Source: Corallococcus interemptor
GTDB lineage: Bacteria > Myxococcota > Myxococcia > Myxococcales > Myxococcaceae
Direction: 5' to 3'
DNA: 64,000 nucleotides
NCBI RefSeq assembly: GCF_003668875.1
Contig: NZ_RAWM01000034.1
Location: 1-64,000 of the forward strand
A program made the translations under genes and the position numbers. Within the stretch, counting starts at the first letter, position 1; each line of letters starts with the position of its first letter. Below, one piece after another: positions 16,863 through 24,797 of this stretch. Under the pieces are notes generated by a model. It was given only the letters and a program-made list of their open reading frames with translations, ran no database searches and was not told where the DNA came from.

Positions 16863-18403
16863 CAGTACCTCCCGCCCGTCTTGCTGCCACCGCGGTAGCC
16901 CGCGGAGTCCAGCTTGCGCAGCGCCTCCGCGTGCTCGGTGAAGCCCGCCTGCTGCAGGCTGCGTGCGGGCTTGTCGTCACGGGCCCCCTCCGTGCTCACC
17001 AGCGTGGCGCGCCAGAAGGGGTTGAGGAAGTTGGGGGGTTCTTCCCATCCCCCGCCCGCCGCCGCCGGACGGGGCCGGTGGTAGTAGGCCAGGCCCGCGG
17101 ACAGCGCCACCTGGTTGCGCTGCACGTCCTCCAGGCCGGTGGGCTGGATGCGCCCGAGCGGCGCGGCGTTGTCGAACTCCGTCTCCTGGTTCGCGAACTT
17201 GAAGGTGAACAGCAGGTTCCACGGGTCGGGCCTCGCCCGCCGGTCCGCGCTGGCGTAGTCGCGGCGGAGCATGGCGTACAGCTTGGGCTGGCCGAAGTCG
17301 TTCTCGTCCGGGCGGGGACCGTTCAAGAGGCTCGCGTTGAAGCCCACCGCGTTCGGCCAGATGCCGGGGCACACGTTGCATGCGCCCAGCGTGTGGCGCT
17401 CGTCCACCGGCTTGCTGTTCTCCGAGCCTTGTCCCGGGGGCGGCTGGCCTGCGCCGTAGACGTGCTGGTCCTCGTCGGACTGCTTCTCGTCGGACATCAC
17501 CCACGCGTCGGTAGCGCCACCGGGAACGACGGTGCCGTCCGGGCAGGTGACCATCACCGCTCGCCCGTGGTCGTGCGCCCACGAGTTGCGGCCGGAGATG
17601 GTCTGGTAGGTGGAGGAGTCCATCGCGGAGGCGCTGCCGTAGTGCTTGAAGCCGGGGTTGTGCGCGGCGGCGCCCGAGCCGAAGCCCGCGCTGCCGGTCC
17701 CCCGGTTGTGCACCCACGTCCAGCCCATGCTGCCCATGGTGGCGTTCAGGTTGGCGGTGCTCTGCCCCCCGGCCAGCGCCACCGCGCCAGAGGTGTCCGG
17801 CACGCCCCCCGCGCGCTGCAGCTCCTCAAACGTTTCGAAGGACATGCCGGAGGACGCGCCGCCGGACACCTCCGCCAGCGACTTGCCGTCGCCCGCGGGC
17901 GGGGCCTCCAGCTCACGGTTGACCGACTCGGCGATGTGCTTCGACAGCCCCTGGCCCGCCAGGTGCGTGCCCACCAGCACGCTGTACATGGCCAGCTCCG
18001 AGCGGAACATGTCACCGGCGCGCCCCTGCAACTCCTTCACCTGCTCGGCCGCCGCCTGGTCCAGGCCGGACCAGACCGGGTCCGCGATGGCGCACGGGGA
18101 CAGCTTCCGTGCGGCGTAGTGCTGGCTGCCGTAGCTGATCATCGACTGCGTGCCCGCCATGGCCACCATGTGGGCAATCTGGGCGCGGTTGAGCACCGCG
18201 ATGGCGTTGAACGTGCGCGCCGTGGACACCGCCTGGCTGTACGCCGCCGCGTCCGCGGCCATCTGGATTTCGACGCGCTCCTTGGCGCGCATGCCAAAGC
18301 CCAGCGTCCCCAGCACCATCAACGTCAGCAGCAGCAGCGTGAGCGAGAACAGCACCAGCGCCTGGCCGCGCGCGCGGGACTTCAGAAGCCGTGCAGGCTG
18401 CAT
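16862..18403 (-). CDS. TadG-like pilus-associated protein
   Basis: 513 residues with the same RARGQALVLFSLTLLLLTLMV helix as TadE/G proteins, followed by the TadG-type MRAKERVEIQMAADAAAYSQAVSTARTFNAIAVLNRAQ region. The large remaining part is exported and Gly/Ser/Asn-rich. In Tad systems TadG anchors the pilus in the cell envelope. It begins inside the end of the upstream TadE-like gene (22-base overlap) and ends at the TadE-like start, so three pilin-type proteins are made as one unit. Confidence 0.85.
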   Translation of the reverse strand: MQPARLLKSRARGQALVLFSLTLLLLTLMVLGTLGFGMRAKERVEIQMAADAAAYSQAVSTARTFNAIAVLNRAQIAHMVAMAGTQSMISYGSQHYAARKLSPCAIADPVWSGLDQAAAEQVKELQGRAGDMFRSELAMYSVLVGTHLAGQGLSKHIAESVNRELEAPPAGDGKSLAEVSGGASSGMSFETFEELQRAGGVPDTSGAVALAGGQSTANLNATMGSMGWTWVHNRGTGSAGFGSGAAAHNPGFKHYGSASAMDSSTYQTISGRNSWAHDHGRAVMVTCPDGTVVPGGATDAWVMSDEKQSDEDQHVYGAGQPPPGQGSENSKPVDERHTLGACNVCPGIWPNAVGFNASLLNGPRPDENDFGQPKLYAMLRRDYASADRRARPDPWNLLFTFKFANQETEFDNAAPLGRIQPTGLEDVQRNQVALSAGLAYYHRPRPAAAGGGWEEPPNFLNPFWRATLVSTEGARDDKPARSLQQAGFTEHAEALRKLDSAGYRGGSKTGGRY

Positions 18404-19176
18404 CCGGCACCTCCCTGGAAGTTCGCCGCCTTCACCGGGGTCATCATCTTCATGGCCGCGTGGACCTGGATGGGGAACAGGTAGTGGCCCTGCGCGTTCC
18501 AGCGCACCATCCGGTCCCCCAGGTCGCCGCCGGGCCAGTCATCCGGCCCCAGCTCCACGTCGGTGTCCGCCCACCAGTCCGACTTCTTCTGCGCCGGGTT
18601 GAGGGGGTTCGCGTCCGTGTAGTTCTTCAGGTGGAACTGGGCCAGGAACATGCGGCTCATCACCCAGTCCGCGAATGGGATGCGCATGTAGTACCAGGCC
18701 ACCATGCGGATCTCGAGCGTGCGCTGGCGCATCAGCGCCGGGTCGTCCGTGGGCACGTCGAAGAGCAGGTCCTCCTCGCCGTGGCCGCGCACCCAGCCGA
18801 CGCCCGGGGACTCACGGACGATCTCCACCATGGGCCCTTCGGTGAAGAGCGCCCCCTGCGTGCCTCGCACGCGCAGGTAGTTGCGCCTGCGCTTCTCGAA
18901 GGCGTCGGCCAGCTGCGCGGGCGTGCGCGTGTGCTCCACGGTGGGCAGCATCGTCACCAGCGCCGCGTGCGTCATCGCCTCGCAGCTGCCGTGGTTGAGG
19001 CTGCCCGCGCGCACCGCGCGGTACACCGCCACCTGCGCCAGGATGCGGCCCTGCAACAGCATGAAGAGCTGCAGCGTGCCCAGCACCATGAACACCACGA
19101 GCGGCATGCACAACGCCGCTTCCACGGCGGCCTGACCGGACTCGCGCTTCCGACGCTGGGGGTGGGGGAAGGCCAT
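18382..19176 (-). CDS. TadE-like pseudopilin-related protein (first gene of operon)
   Basis: 264 residues: basic N-terminus, RESGQAAVEAALCMPLVVFMVLG (TadE motif and membrane helix), then an exported part with no known enzyme motif. The ATG at 19176 is 14 bases after an AGGAGGAAGG ribosome site; the spacing is a little long. As first gene of the leftward operon it is probably under the control of the region that carries the 10-bp inverted repeat at 19216-19256. Confidence 0.82.
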   Translation of the reverse strand: MAFPHPQRRKRESGQAAVEAALCMPLVVFMVLGTLQLFMLLQGRILAQVAVYRAVRAGSLNHGSCEAMTHAALVTMLPTVEHTRTPAQLADAFEKRRRNYLRVRGTQGALFTEGPMVEIVRESPGVGWVRGHGEEDLLFDVPTDDPALMRQRTLEIRMVAWYYMRIPFADWVMSRMFLAQFHLKNYTDANPLNPAQKKSDWWADTDVELGPDDWPGGDLGDRMVRWNAQGHYLFPIQVHAAMKMMTPVKAANFQGGAGCSLHGF

Positions 19177-19215
19177 AGGGGGAGGCTGCCTTCCTCCTAG
19201 ATTCTCGATGATTGG

Positions 19216-19256
19216 GGAATCGGTCAAATGGACGGAGACCCGCCAAGACCGATTCC
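19216..19256. promoter_or_regulatory. 10-bp perfect inverted repeat upstream of the Tad operon
   Basis: GGAATCGGTC (19216-19225) and GACCGATTCC (19247-19256) with 21 bases between. It is 22 bases after the RapA-like stop and 40 bases before the first Tad gene. It could be an operator for the Tad genes or a terminator for the RapA-like gene; no U tract follows on the minus strand, which argues against the latter. Confidence 0.45.
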
Positions 19257-19277
19257 ATACTATCAGGATGGTTTGGC

Positions 19278-22200
19278 TCAGCGGTTGAGGGTGAACCCGC
19301 AGGCCGCGTCCAGCGCCACCTTCGCGCCCGTGAGCGCCTGGAGCAGGCGCTCATAGTGATGGCGCTCCGCGTCAACCTGGGCCTCCACCTCCTCCGGGGG
19401 GAGCCCCTGGTGGGACAGGGAGAGGCGCAGGCGGGCGGCGGCCGCGTCGCGCTCGGCCTCGATGCCGGCCCGGGCCTTCTTCGCGGCGCGGGCGAGCTCC
19501 GCCTCGGCGGCGTCCTGGGCCACCGGCAGCGCGGCGTCCACGAAGACGCCGAAGCCGGGGAAGGCCTGGTGGACCTCGTCCCCCTTCAGGGCCTTGCCCT
19601 CGGATTCCAATGCGGCCAGTACGGAAGCGTCCGCCATGGGGCCCTGGGGGCCGTCCACCACGGCCACGGGCAGCAGGGTGCGAGGCAGGAAGCGCGCCAG
19701 CTGGCGGCTGGGCACGCGGGCGCCGGGCGACGTGTCCGCGGGCTCCGGCAGCTGGACGTGGAAGAGCAGCTCCAGGCCGCGCGCGGGCTTCTTCACGGAG
19801 CGCTTCTCGATGTGGCGGAAGCCGCTGCGGCCGTAGGGGCCGTCCTTGAGGAAGCCGAACAGCGCCTCCACCAGCGGGTGGCCGGTGGCGAAGTACTCCA
19901 GCTCCTCCGCCTCCACCGCGGTGTCGCGCCAGAAGGTGCCCAGCACGGTGCGGTCCTGCATCACGTCGATGCCGGGCAGACCCTCCACGTTGAGCGCGTG
20001 GCCGAACTGGAAGGCCACCTGGAAGGCCTCCACCTGCTCGTCGGTGTCCACGCCAATGCCCACGCGCCGCGCCAGCTCCGTGACGGTCTCCTCCAGGCGC
20101 TCGTCCAGGTCGCGCGCCACGCTCCACAGCCCGTCCTCCAGGGGCGGAGCTTCTTCCTCGGAGTCGTCGCCGGGCTCCGGCGCCTCCTCGCCCATGCGCT
20201 CCTGCGCGCGCGCCACCAGCCGGGCCACGGCGGGCTTGTCGAAGCTGCGGACATCCAGCAGCGGGTCGTACGCGCGCTTCACCTGCTCGCGCGCCGCCTC
20301 CACGCGGGCCTTCAGTTCGGCGGCGTACTCCACGCGCGCCTCGCGGGGCAGCAGGGCCAGGTCCGCGATGCGGTCCTCCACCTCCTCCAATACGGCATCC
20401 AGGCCGCCCACCGTCTCACCGAAGACGCCCACTGCATCCGCCAGCAGCATCAGCACGTCCGCCGCGAGCGTGCCCGCGGGGTCGAAGACGTGGATCTCCA
20501 CCGGGTGCGTCTGGCCGATGCGGTCCAGGCGGCCGATGCGCTGCTCCACCGTGGACGGGCTCCACGGCAAATCGTAGTGGACCAGGTGGTGCGCGAACTG
20601 GAAGTTGCGGCCCTCGCCGCCCACCTCCGTGCACAGGAGCACCTGGGGCCCTTCCGGGTCGCGGAAGCGCGCCACCTGCCGGTCGCGTTCCACGAGCGGC
20701 AGGTCGCCGTGGTAGCCCAGCGCCTCCACGCCCTCGCGAGACAGCTCCGACTGGAGCGATTCCAGCGTGTCGCGGCTCTCCGTGAACACCAGCACCTTCG
20801 CGCGCGGCTCCGCCTTCCAGATGCCGCGCAGCACGCCCACGAACGCGATGAGCTTCGCGTCCCGGCCGGTCAGCTTGAGGTCCGCGCCCTTCAGCGCCGG
20901 GTTGGACTTCACCGCGCCCGTGAACGCCGCGGGGCTCGACTCCAGGCGGCGCAGCACGTTGGCCAGCGGCGCGCCGCGAAGCGTGCCCTTCGCCAGCGTG
21001 GCCAGGGCCGTGTCGCGCGCCTTCAGCTCCTCCGGTGACAGCTGCACCGGGTGCCGGTGGAGCCTGCGCGTGGAGAAGCCGCCCACCACCGCGCGCCGGT
21101 TGCGCACCAGCCGGTCGGACAGGCTGTACGTCTCGGCCAGGTGAGCGAGCAGCGCCTCCTTCTCCTTCAGCGTCTGCAGCCGCGCGTCCTCCGGGAAGCG
21201 CTTCGCCAGCGCGGCCACGGCGGCCTTCGCGTCCTTGCCCTCCAGCAACGCGCGCACCGCGGCGGACAGCTCCTCCTGACGCTGGAGCCGCGCCTCGAAG
21301 CCCTTCACGGACGGCGCGGTGCCTGCGTCAATGAGCGTGAGCAGGCCGTGGTACTCCGCCGGATCCAACTGCATGGGCGTGGCGGTGAGCAGCAAGAGGC
21401 CCCACGAGTTCGCGGCCAGCCCCTTCGCGGCGGCGAAGGCCTTCTCGCCCTTGAGGTGGTGCGCCTCGTCGATGATGACCAGGTCCCAGAACGCGTCCTC
21501 GGCGGCCACCTCTTCGCGGTGCTCGCGGGTGCGGCTGAGCAGCTCCAGGCTCGTCACCACCAGCGGGAAGCGCGCCCACGGGGAGACGTCCGGCGCTTCC
21601 TTCAGCGACTGCTCGTAGCGGTCCGAGTCCATCAGCGTGAAGAGCTGGTTGAACTTGTGGAACAGCTCCACCAGCCACTGCACCGTGAGGTGGCTGGGCG
21701 CCACGACGATGCACCGGCGCGCCAGACCCACCAGGCGCAGCGCGCTGAACACCATGCCCGCTTCAATCGTCTTGCCCAGGCCCACTTCGTCCGCCAGCAC
21801 GAAGCGCGGACGGCGCGCGGACAGCACGCGCTGCACCACGCCCACCTGGTGCGGCTTCACCATCACCCGGCTGGCCAGCAGCGCGCCCAGCGCGTCGCCC
21901 CGGCGCTCGTCGTCCAGCACCAGCGCCTGCTTGCGCAGCATGAACGCCTTCGCGTCCCCCACCCGCCCGTCGCGCAGCGTGGACAACAGGTCGGAGCGCG
22001 GCGCCAGCGCGCGCACCTCCGACTCCGGCAGCTCGTCCTCCTCGCCCGTGTCCTCGAAGCGCACCACATAGCGGCGCAGGCCGCGCGCGCCCGGCTCCTC
22101 GCCCAGGATGGTGGCCTTGCGTCCCTTCGGCGTCTGGATGGGCTCGCCCTTGGGCAGCTGGTACGGCACCAGCGCGCCGCCGCGCGTGGACACCAGCACG

Positions 22201-22331
22201 GGTGCATCCTCGCGGGACGGGAAGGCGATGAGGGCCTTGGCCCCCTGCTCCTGCAGCGACAGCAGATGCCCCACACCCCACTCGGGCTGCGGGAGGTAGC
22301 GGACCTTCAGACCTTCGACGAGAGACGCCAT
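19278..22331 (-). CDS. RapA-like SNF2-family ATPase (RNA polymerase recycling type)
   Basis: 1017 residues with the full SNF2/SF2 engine: DEVGLGKTIEAG (Walker A), DEAHHLKGE (Walker B), LLLTATPMQ (motif III), then VLVFTESRDTLESL, LLCTEVGGEGRNFQF and the motif VI helix VEQRIGRLDRIGQ. The N-terminal Tudor-like region (WGVGHLLSLQEQG) and long C-terminal part match RapA, which frees stalled RNA polymerase. Length is near that of RapA (about 970). A bacterial SNF2 in a defence island is an alternative, but no other defence gene is adjacent. ATG at 22331 chosen because the protein opens with MASLVEGLKVRYL. Confidence 0.9.
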   Translation of the reverse strand: MASLVEGLKVRYLPQPEWGVGHLLSLQEQGAKALIAFPSREDAPVLVSTRGGALVPYQLPKGEPIQTPKGRKATILGEEPGARGLRRYVVRFEDTGEEDELPESEVRALAPRSDLLSTLRDGRVGDAKAFMLRKQALVLDDERRGDALGALLASRVMVKPHQVGVVQRVLSARRPRFVLADEVGLGKTIEAGMVFSALRLVGLARRCIVVAPSHLTVQWLVELFHKFNQLFTLMDSDRYEQSLKEAPDVSPWARFPLVVTSLELLSRTREHREEVAAEDAFWDLVIIDEAHHLKGEKAFAAAKGLAANSWGLLLLTATPMQLDPAEYHGLLTLIDAGTAPSVKGFEARLQRQEELSAAVRALLEGKDAKAAVAALAKRFPEDARLQTLKEKEALLAHLAETYSLSDRLVRNRRAVVGGFSTRRLHRHPVQLSPEELKARDTALATLAKGTLRGAPLANVLRRLESSPAAFTGAVKSNPALKGADLKLTGRDAKLIAFVGVLRGIWKAEPRAKVLVFTESRDTLESLQSELSREGVEALGYHGDLPLVERDRQVARFRDPEGPQVLLCTEVGGEGRNFQFAHHLVHYDLPWSPSTVEQRIGRLDRIGQTHPVEIHVFDPAGTLAADVLMLLADAVGVFGETVGGLDAVLEEVEDRIADLALLPREARVEYAAELKARVEAAREQVKRAYDPLLDVRSFDKPAVARLVARAQERMGEEAPEPGDDSEEEAPPLEDGLWSVARDLDERLEETVTELARRVGIGVDTDEQVEAFQVAFQFGHALNVEGLPGIDVMQDRTVLGTFWRDTAVEAEELEYFATGHPLVEALFGFLKDGPYGRSGFRHIEKRSVKKPARGLELLFHVQLPEPADTSPGARVPSRQLARFLPRTLLPVAVVDGPQGPMADASVLAALESEGKALKGDEVHQAFPGFGVFVDAALPVAQDAAEAELARAAKKARAGIEAERDAAAARLRLSLSHQGLPPEEVEAQVDAERHHYERLLQALTGAKVALDAACGFTLNR

Positions 22332-22672
22332 ATGCCGTGCAACACCTGGGTGACGAGGAGGGGGCGCTCCATAACGTCCCGGCGCCCGGAAGGCCATTTC
22401 ACAGGCGCTCCCACTCCTTCCAACCCCTTGATTCCAGGCCCGAGTTCCCGCGGCGCGCCCCTCACCGTCCACCATCCGACAGCCTCGCCGCGTCCTGCCC
22501 GCCAGAAACTTCCCATCCCTGGGGGTAGGGTCCATGATTCCATGACAAACATGTAAAAACAGGGTTATAGGATACCCTGCCCGACAGTGCGATGTCGCTC
22601 ACCCCACCTTTTCGGTGATGTTGAGCGTCCTTCTGCACAGAAGCGCTCGGTGCCGTCGGGGGGGAGTGCCTC
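22332..22672. other. divergent intergenic region, no gene
   Basis: 341 bases between the RapA-like gene and a sensor kinase gene read in opposite directions. No convincing coding sequence. The kinase-proximal third is AT-richer and holds a possible promoter and a 6-bp inverted repeat, listed separately. Confidence 0.6.
22542..22579 (+). promoter_or_regulatory. possible sigma-70 promoter overlapping an inverted repeat
   Basis: ATGACA (22542-22547) and TATAGG (22566-22571) are 18 bases apart and about 100 bases before the kinase start. CAGGGT (22560-22565) and ACCCTG (22574-22579) flank the -10 element as a 6-bp inverted repeat, so a regulator could cover the promoter. The match to consensus is moderate. 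Confidence 0.35.
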
Positions 22673-24529
22673 ATGCTGCGACGTTGGACCTTCGCTCAGC
22701 GGGTGGGGGCGGGTCTGTCCGCGTGCCTTCTGGCCGGACTCATCCTGCTTGCCACCCTGGTGTCCGCGGCCCACACGCTGACAGTGGACGACGGGGCCCT
22801 GGGCCATCACGCCTCCGACATCCTCGCTGGCGTCCTGGGCCTGGGGGCCCTGGTCGCGCTGGTGCTGGTGCTGCGAAACGCGCTGGGCCCCATGCACGCG
22901 GAGGCCGTGCAGAGCGAACAGCGGTTGCACCTGTTCATGGATGGCGTGAGCGACTACGCGCTGTGCTTCCTGGAGCCGGACGGCACCGTGTCCTGCTGGA
23001 GCACGGGCGCGGAGCGGCTCACCGGGTGGACGTCCTCCGACATCGTGGGCCAGCGCGTGGAGGTGCTGCACGTGCCGGACGCGGTGACGCACGGACTGCC
23101 CGCCTCCCACCGCGAGCGGGCCGCGCGCGAGTGCCGCCTGCAGTCGGAGGGCTGGCGGATGCGCAAGGACGGCTCGCGCTTCTGGGCGGAGACGCTGCTC
23201 ACCGCGCTGTACGCGGAGGGCGGCACACTGCAGGGCTTCGCGGAGGTGACGCGCGACATCACCGAGCGCAAGCGCACCGAGCGCATGCAGGCGCTGCTCG
23301 CGGAGGCGGGCCGCGTGCTGCAGCCCCAGGCCGGCGCCAAGGAGCTGGGCAACGCGCTCACGCGTTTGTGCGTGCCGGAGATCGCGGACGCGTGCGTGCT
23401 GTACCTGCCGGACGGCAAAGGCGACGTGCGGCCCGGCGCGGTGGCGTGCGCGGACGCGGCCACCCAGCAGCGGCTGTGGGAGCCGCTGATGCGCCAGCCC
23501 TCCGCGGACGAGCCCGGCCCCGCGCGCGTCGTCCACACCGGCCGCGCCGAGCGCTTCGCGGAGGTGGACCCCGGCCGGCTGCCCTCCTCCGTCAGCGACA
23601 GCCCCTACGCGGAGCTGTGGCGCGCGCTGGGCGTACGCTCCGCGCTGAGCGTGCCGCTCGTGGTGGACAACCGCGTGCTGGGCGCGCTGTGCCTGCTGTC
23701 CACCCGGCCCCACCGCCACTACGGCGCGGTGGACCAGGCCTTCCTGGAGGAGCTGTCCGCCCGCGCCGCGCTGGCCCTGGACAACGCCCGCCTGATGGCG
23801 GCGACGCAGAACGCGCTGGAGCTCATTGGCGTGGCGGCGCACGACCTGGGCACCCCGCTGAGCTCGCTGCAGCTGCGCCTGCGCCGCGTGCGCCTGCAGT
23901 GCGCGCCCACGCAGGGGGACGACCCGCGCCTGCGCGAGGGGCTGCTGCTGGCCGAGGACGAGACGAAGCGCCTGGGCCAGCTGGTGCACAACCTGCTGGA
24001 CCTGTCCCGGCTGTCCGGCGGCCGGCTGGTGCTCCAGGCGCAGGCCATGGACCTGGCGGAGCTGGCGCACGAGGTGGCCACCCGCCACGAGGACCAGGCC
24101 GCCGCCGCAGGCTGCGCCCTCACCGTCCACGCCCACGACGCGGCTCCGGGCCACTGGGACCGCCAGCGCCTGGACCGCGTCCTCACCAACCTGGTCAGCA
24201 ACGCCCTCAAGTTCGGCCGAGGCCAACCGGTGGAGGTGCATGTGAACGTGGACGAGGACTCACACCGGGTCCGCATGTCGGTGCGAGACCACGGCGCCGG
24301 CATCCCCGTGGACGCACAGCAGCGCCTGTTCACCCGCTTCGAGCGGGTCACGACGGACAGCCGCGCGCCGGGCTTCGGCCTGGGCCTCTACATCGTCCGG
24401 CAGCTCGTGGAGGCCCACGGCGGCACCATCCACGTCCACTCCCGCCCCGGTGAGGGCTCGGAGTTCACGGTCGAACTCCCGTTCACCCCGGAAGCACAGC
24501 AGGAGGAGGGAAACCTGATTCGAGCCTGA
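22673..24529 (+). CDS. membrane sensor histidine kinase (PAS-GAF-HisKA-HATPase)
   Basis: 618 residues. Two N-terminal membrane helices (about 12-34 and 47-66) bracket a very short outer loop. Then PAS (about 80-200: LFMDGVSDYALCFLEPDGTVSCWS...GFAEVTRDITERK), GAF (about 220-370: LGVRSALSVPLVVDNRVLGALCLLS), HisKA with the phospho-His in GVAAHDLGTPLSSLQLRL, and HATPase with NLVSNALKFG, DHGAGIP and GLGLYIVRQLVEAHGG. The small loop and the PAS/GAF pair suggest the signal is sensed inside the cell. No response regulator is adjacent, so its partner is unknown. ATG at 22673. Confidence 0.92.
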   Translation: MLRRWTFAQRVGAGLSACLLAGLILLATLVSAAHTLTVDDGALGHHASDILAGVLGLGALVALVLVLRNALGPMHAEAVQSEQRLHLFMDGVSDYALCFLEPDGTVSCWSTGAERLTGWTSSDIVGQRVEVLHVPDAVTHGLPASHRERAARECRLQSEGWRMRKDGSRFWAETLLTALYAEGGTLQGFAEVTRDITERKRTERMQALLAEAGRVLQPQAGAKELGNALTRLCVPEIADACVLYLPDGKGDVRPGAVACADAATQQRLWEPLMRQPSADEPGPARVVHTGRAERFAEVDPGRLPSSVSDSPYAELWRALGVRSALSVPLVVDNRVLGALCLLSTRPHRHYGAVDQAFLEELSARAALALDNARLMAATQNALELIGVAAHDLGTPLSSLQLRLRRVRLQCAPTQGDDPRLREGLLLAEDETKRLGQLVHNLLDLSRLSGGRLVLQAQAMDLAELAHEVATRHEDQAAAAGCALTVHAHDAAPGHWDRQRLDRVLTNLVSNALKFGRGQPVEVHVNVDEDSHRVRMSVRDHGAGIPVDAQQRLFTRFERVTTDSRAPGFGLGLYIVRQLVEAHGGTIHVHSRPGEGSEFTVELPFTPEAQQEEGNLIRA

Positions 24530-24594
24530 CCCGCCCGGGTGGGTTGCGCCCCATGACGCCCTCCCATCCAGTCACGAACAGTCCGAGTTCGCCT

Positions 24595-24616
24595 CTGAGT
24601 AGAATTATTCTCAGAA
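24595..24616. repeat. 6-bp inverted repeat in an AT-rich intergenic patch
   Basis: TCTGAG (24595-24600) and CTCAGA (24611-24616) flank TAGAATTATT. It lies 66 bases after the sensor kinase stop and about 180 bases before the cytochrome gene. No T run follows, so a terminator role is doubtful; it may be an operator. Confidence 0.3.
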
Positions 24617-24797
24617 GTTGAACCCGTCTGTTGATTGTGGATATTCTCCGTACGGCTAGAACTGCTCGTTTTCGGCAAAAGCCGGATTTGAGTTCGACCC
24701 TCCGCCAGCGTCCCCCCGACGTCAGGGCATGTGGGTCCCAAGGCCGCGACGCTGCTCCGGCAGCAGTCCGCACATACGCGTTCGGAGGAGTCCCCTC

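Noticed and set aside
24660-24690. Small CGGC-AAAA-GCCG hairpin as a terminator of the sensor kinase gene
   Set aside because: Only four base pairs, about 150 bases after the stop and no strong T run; too weak to call.
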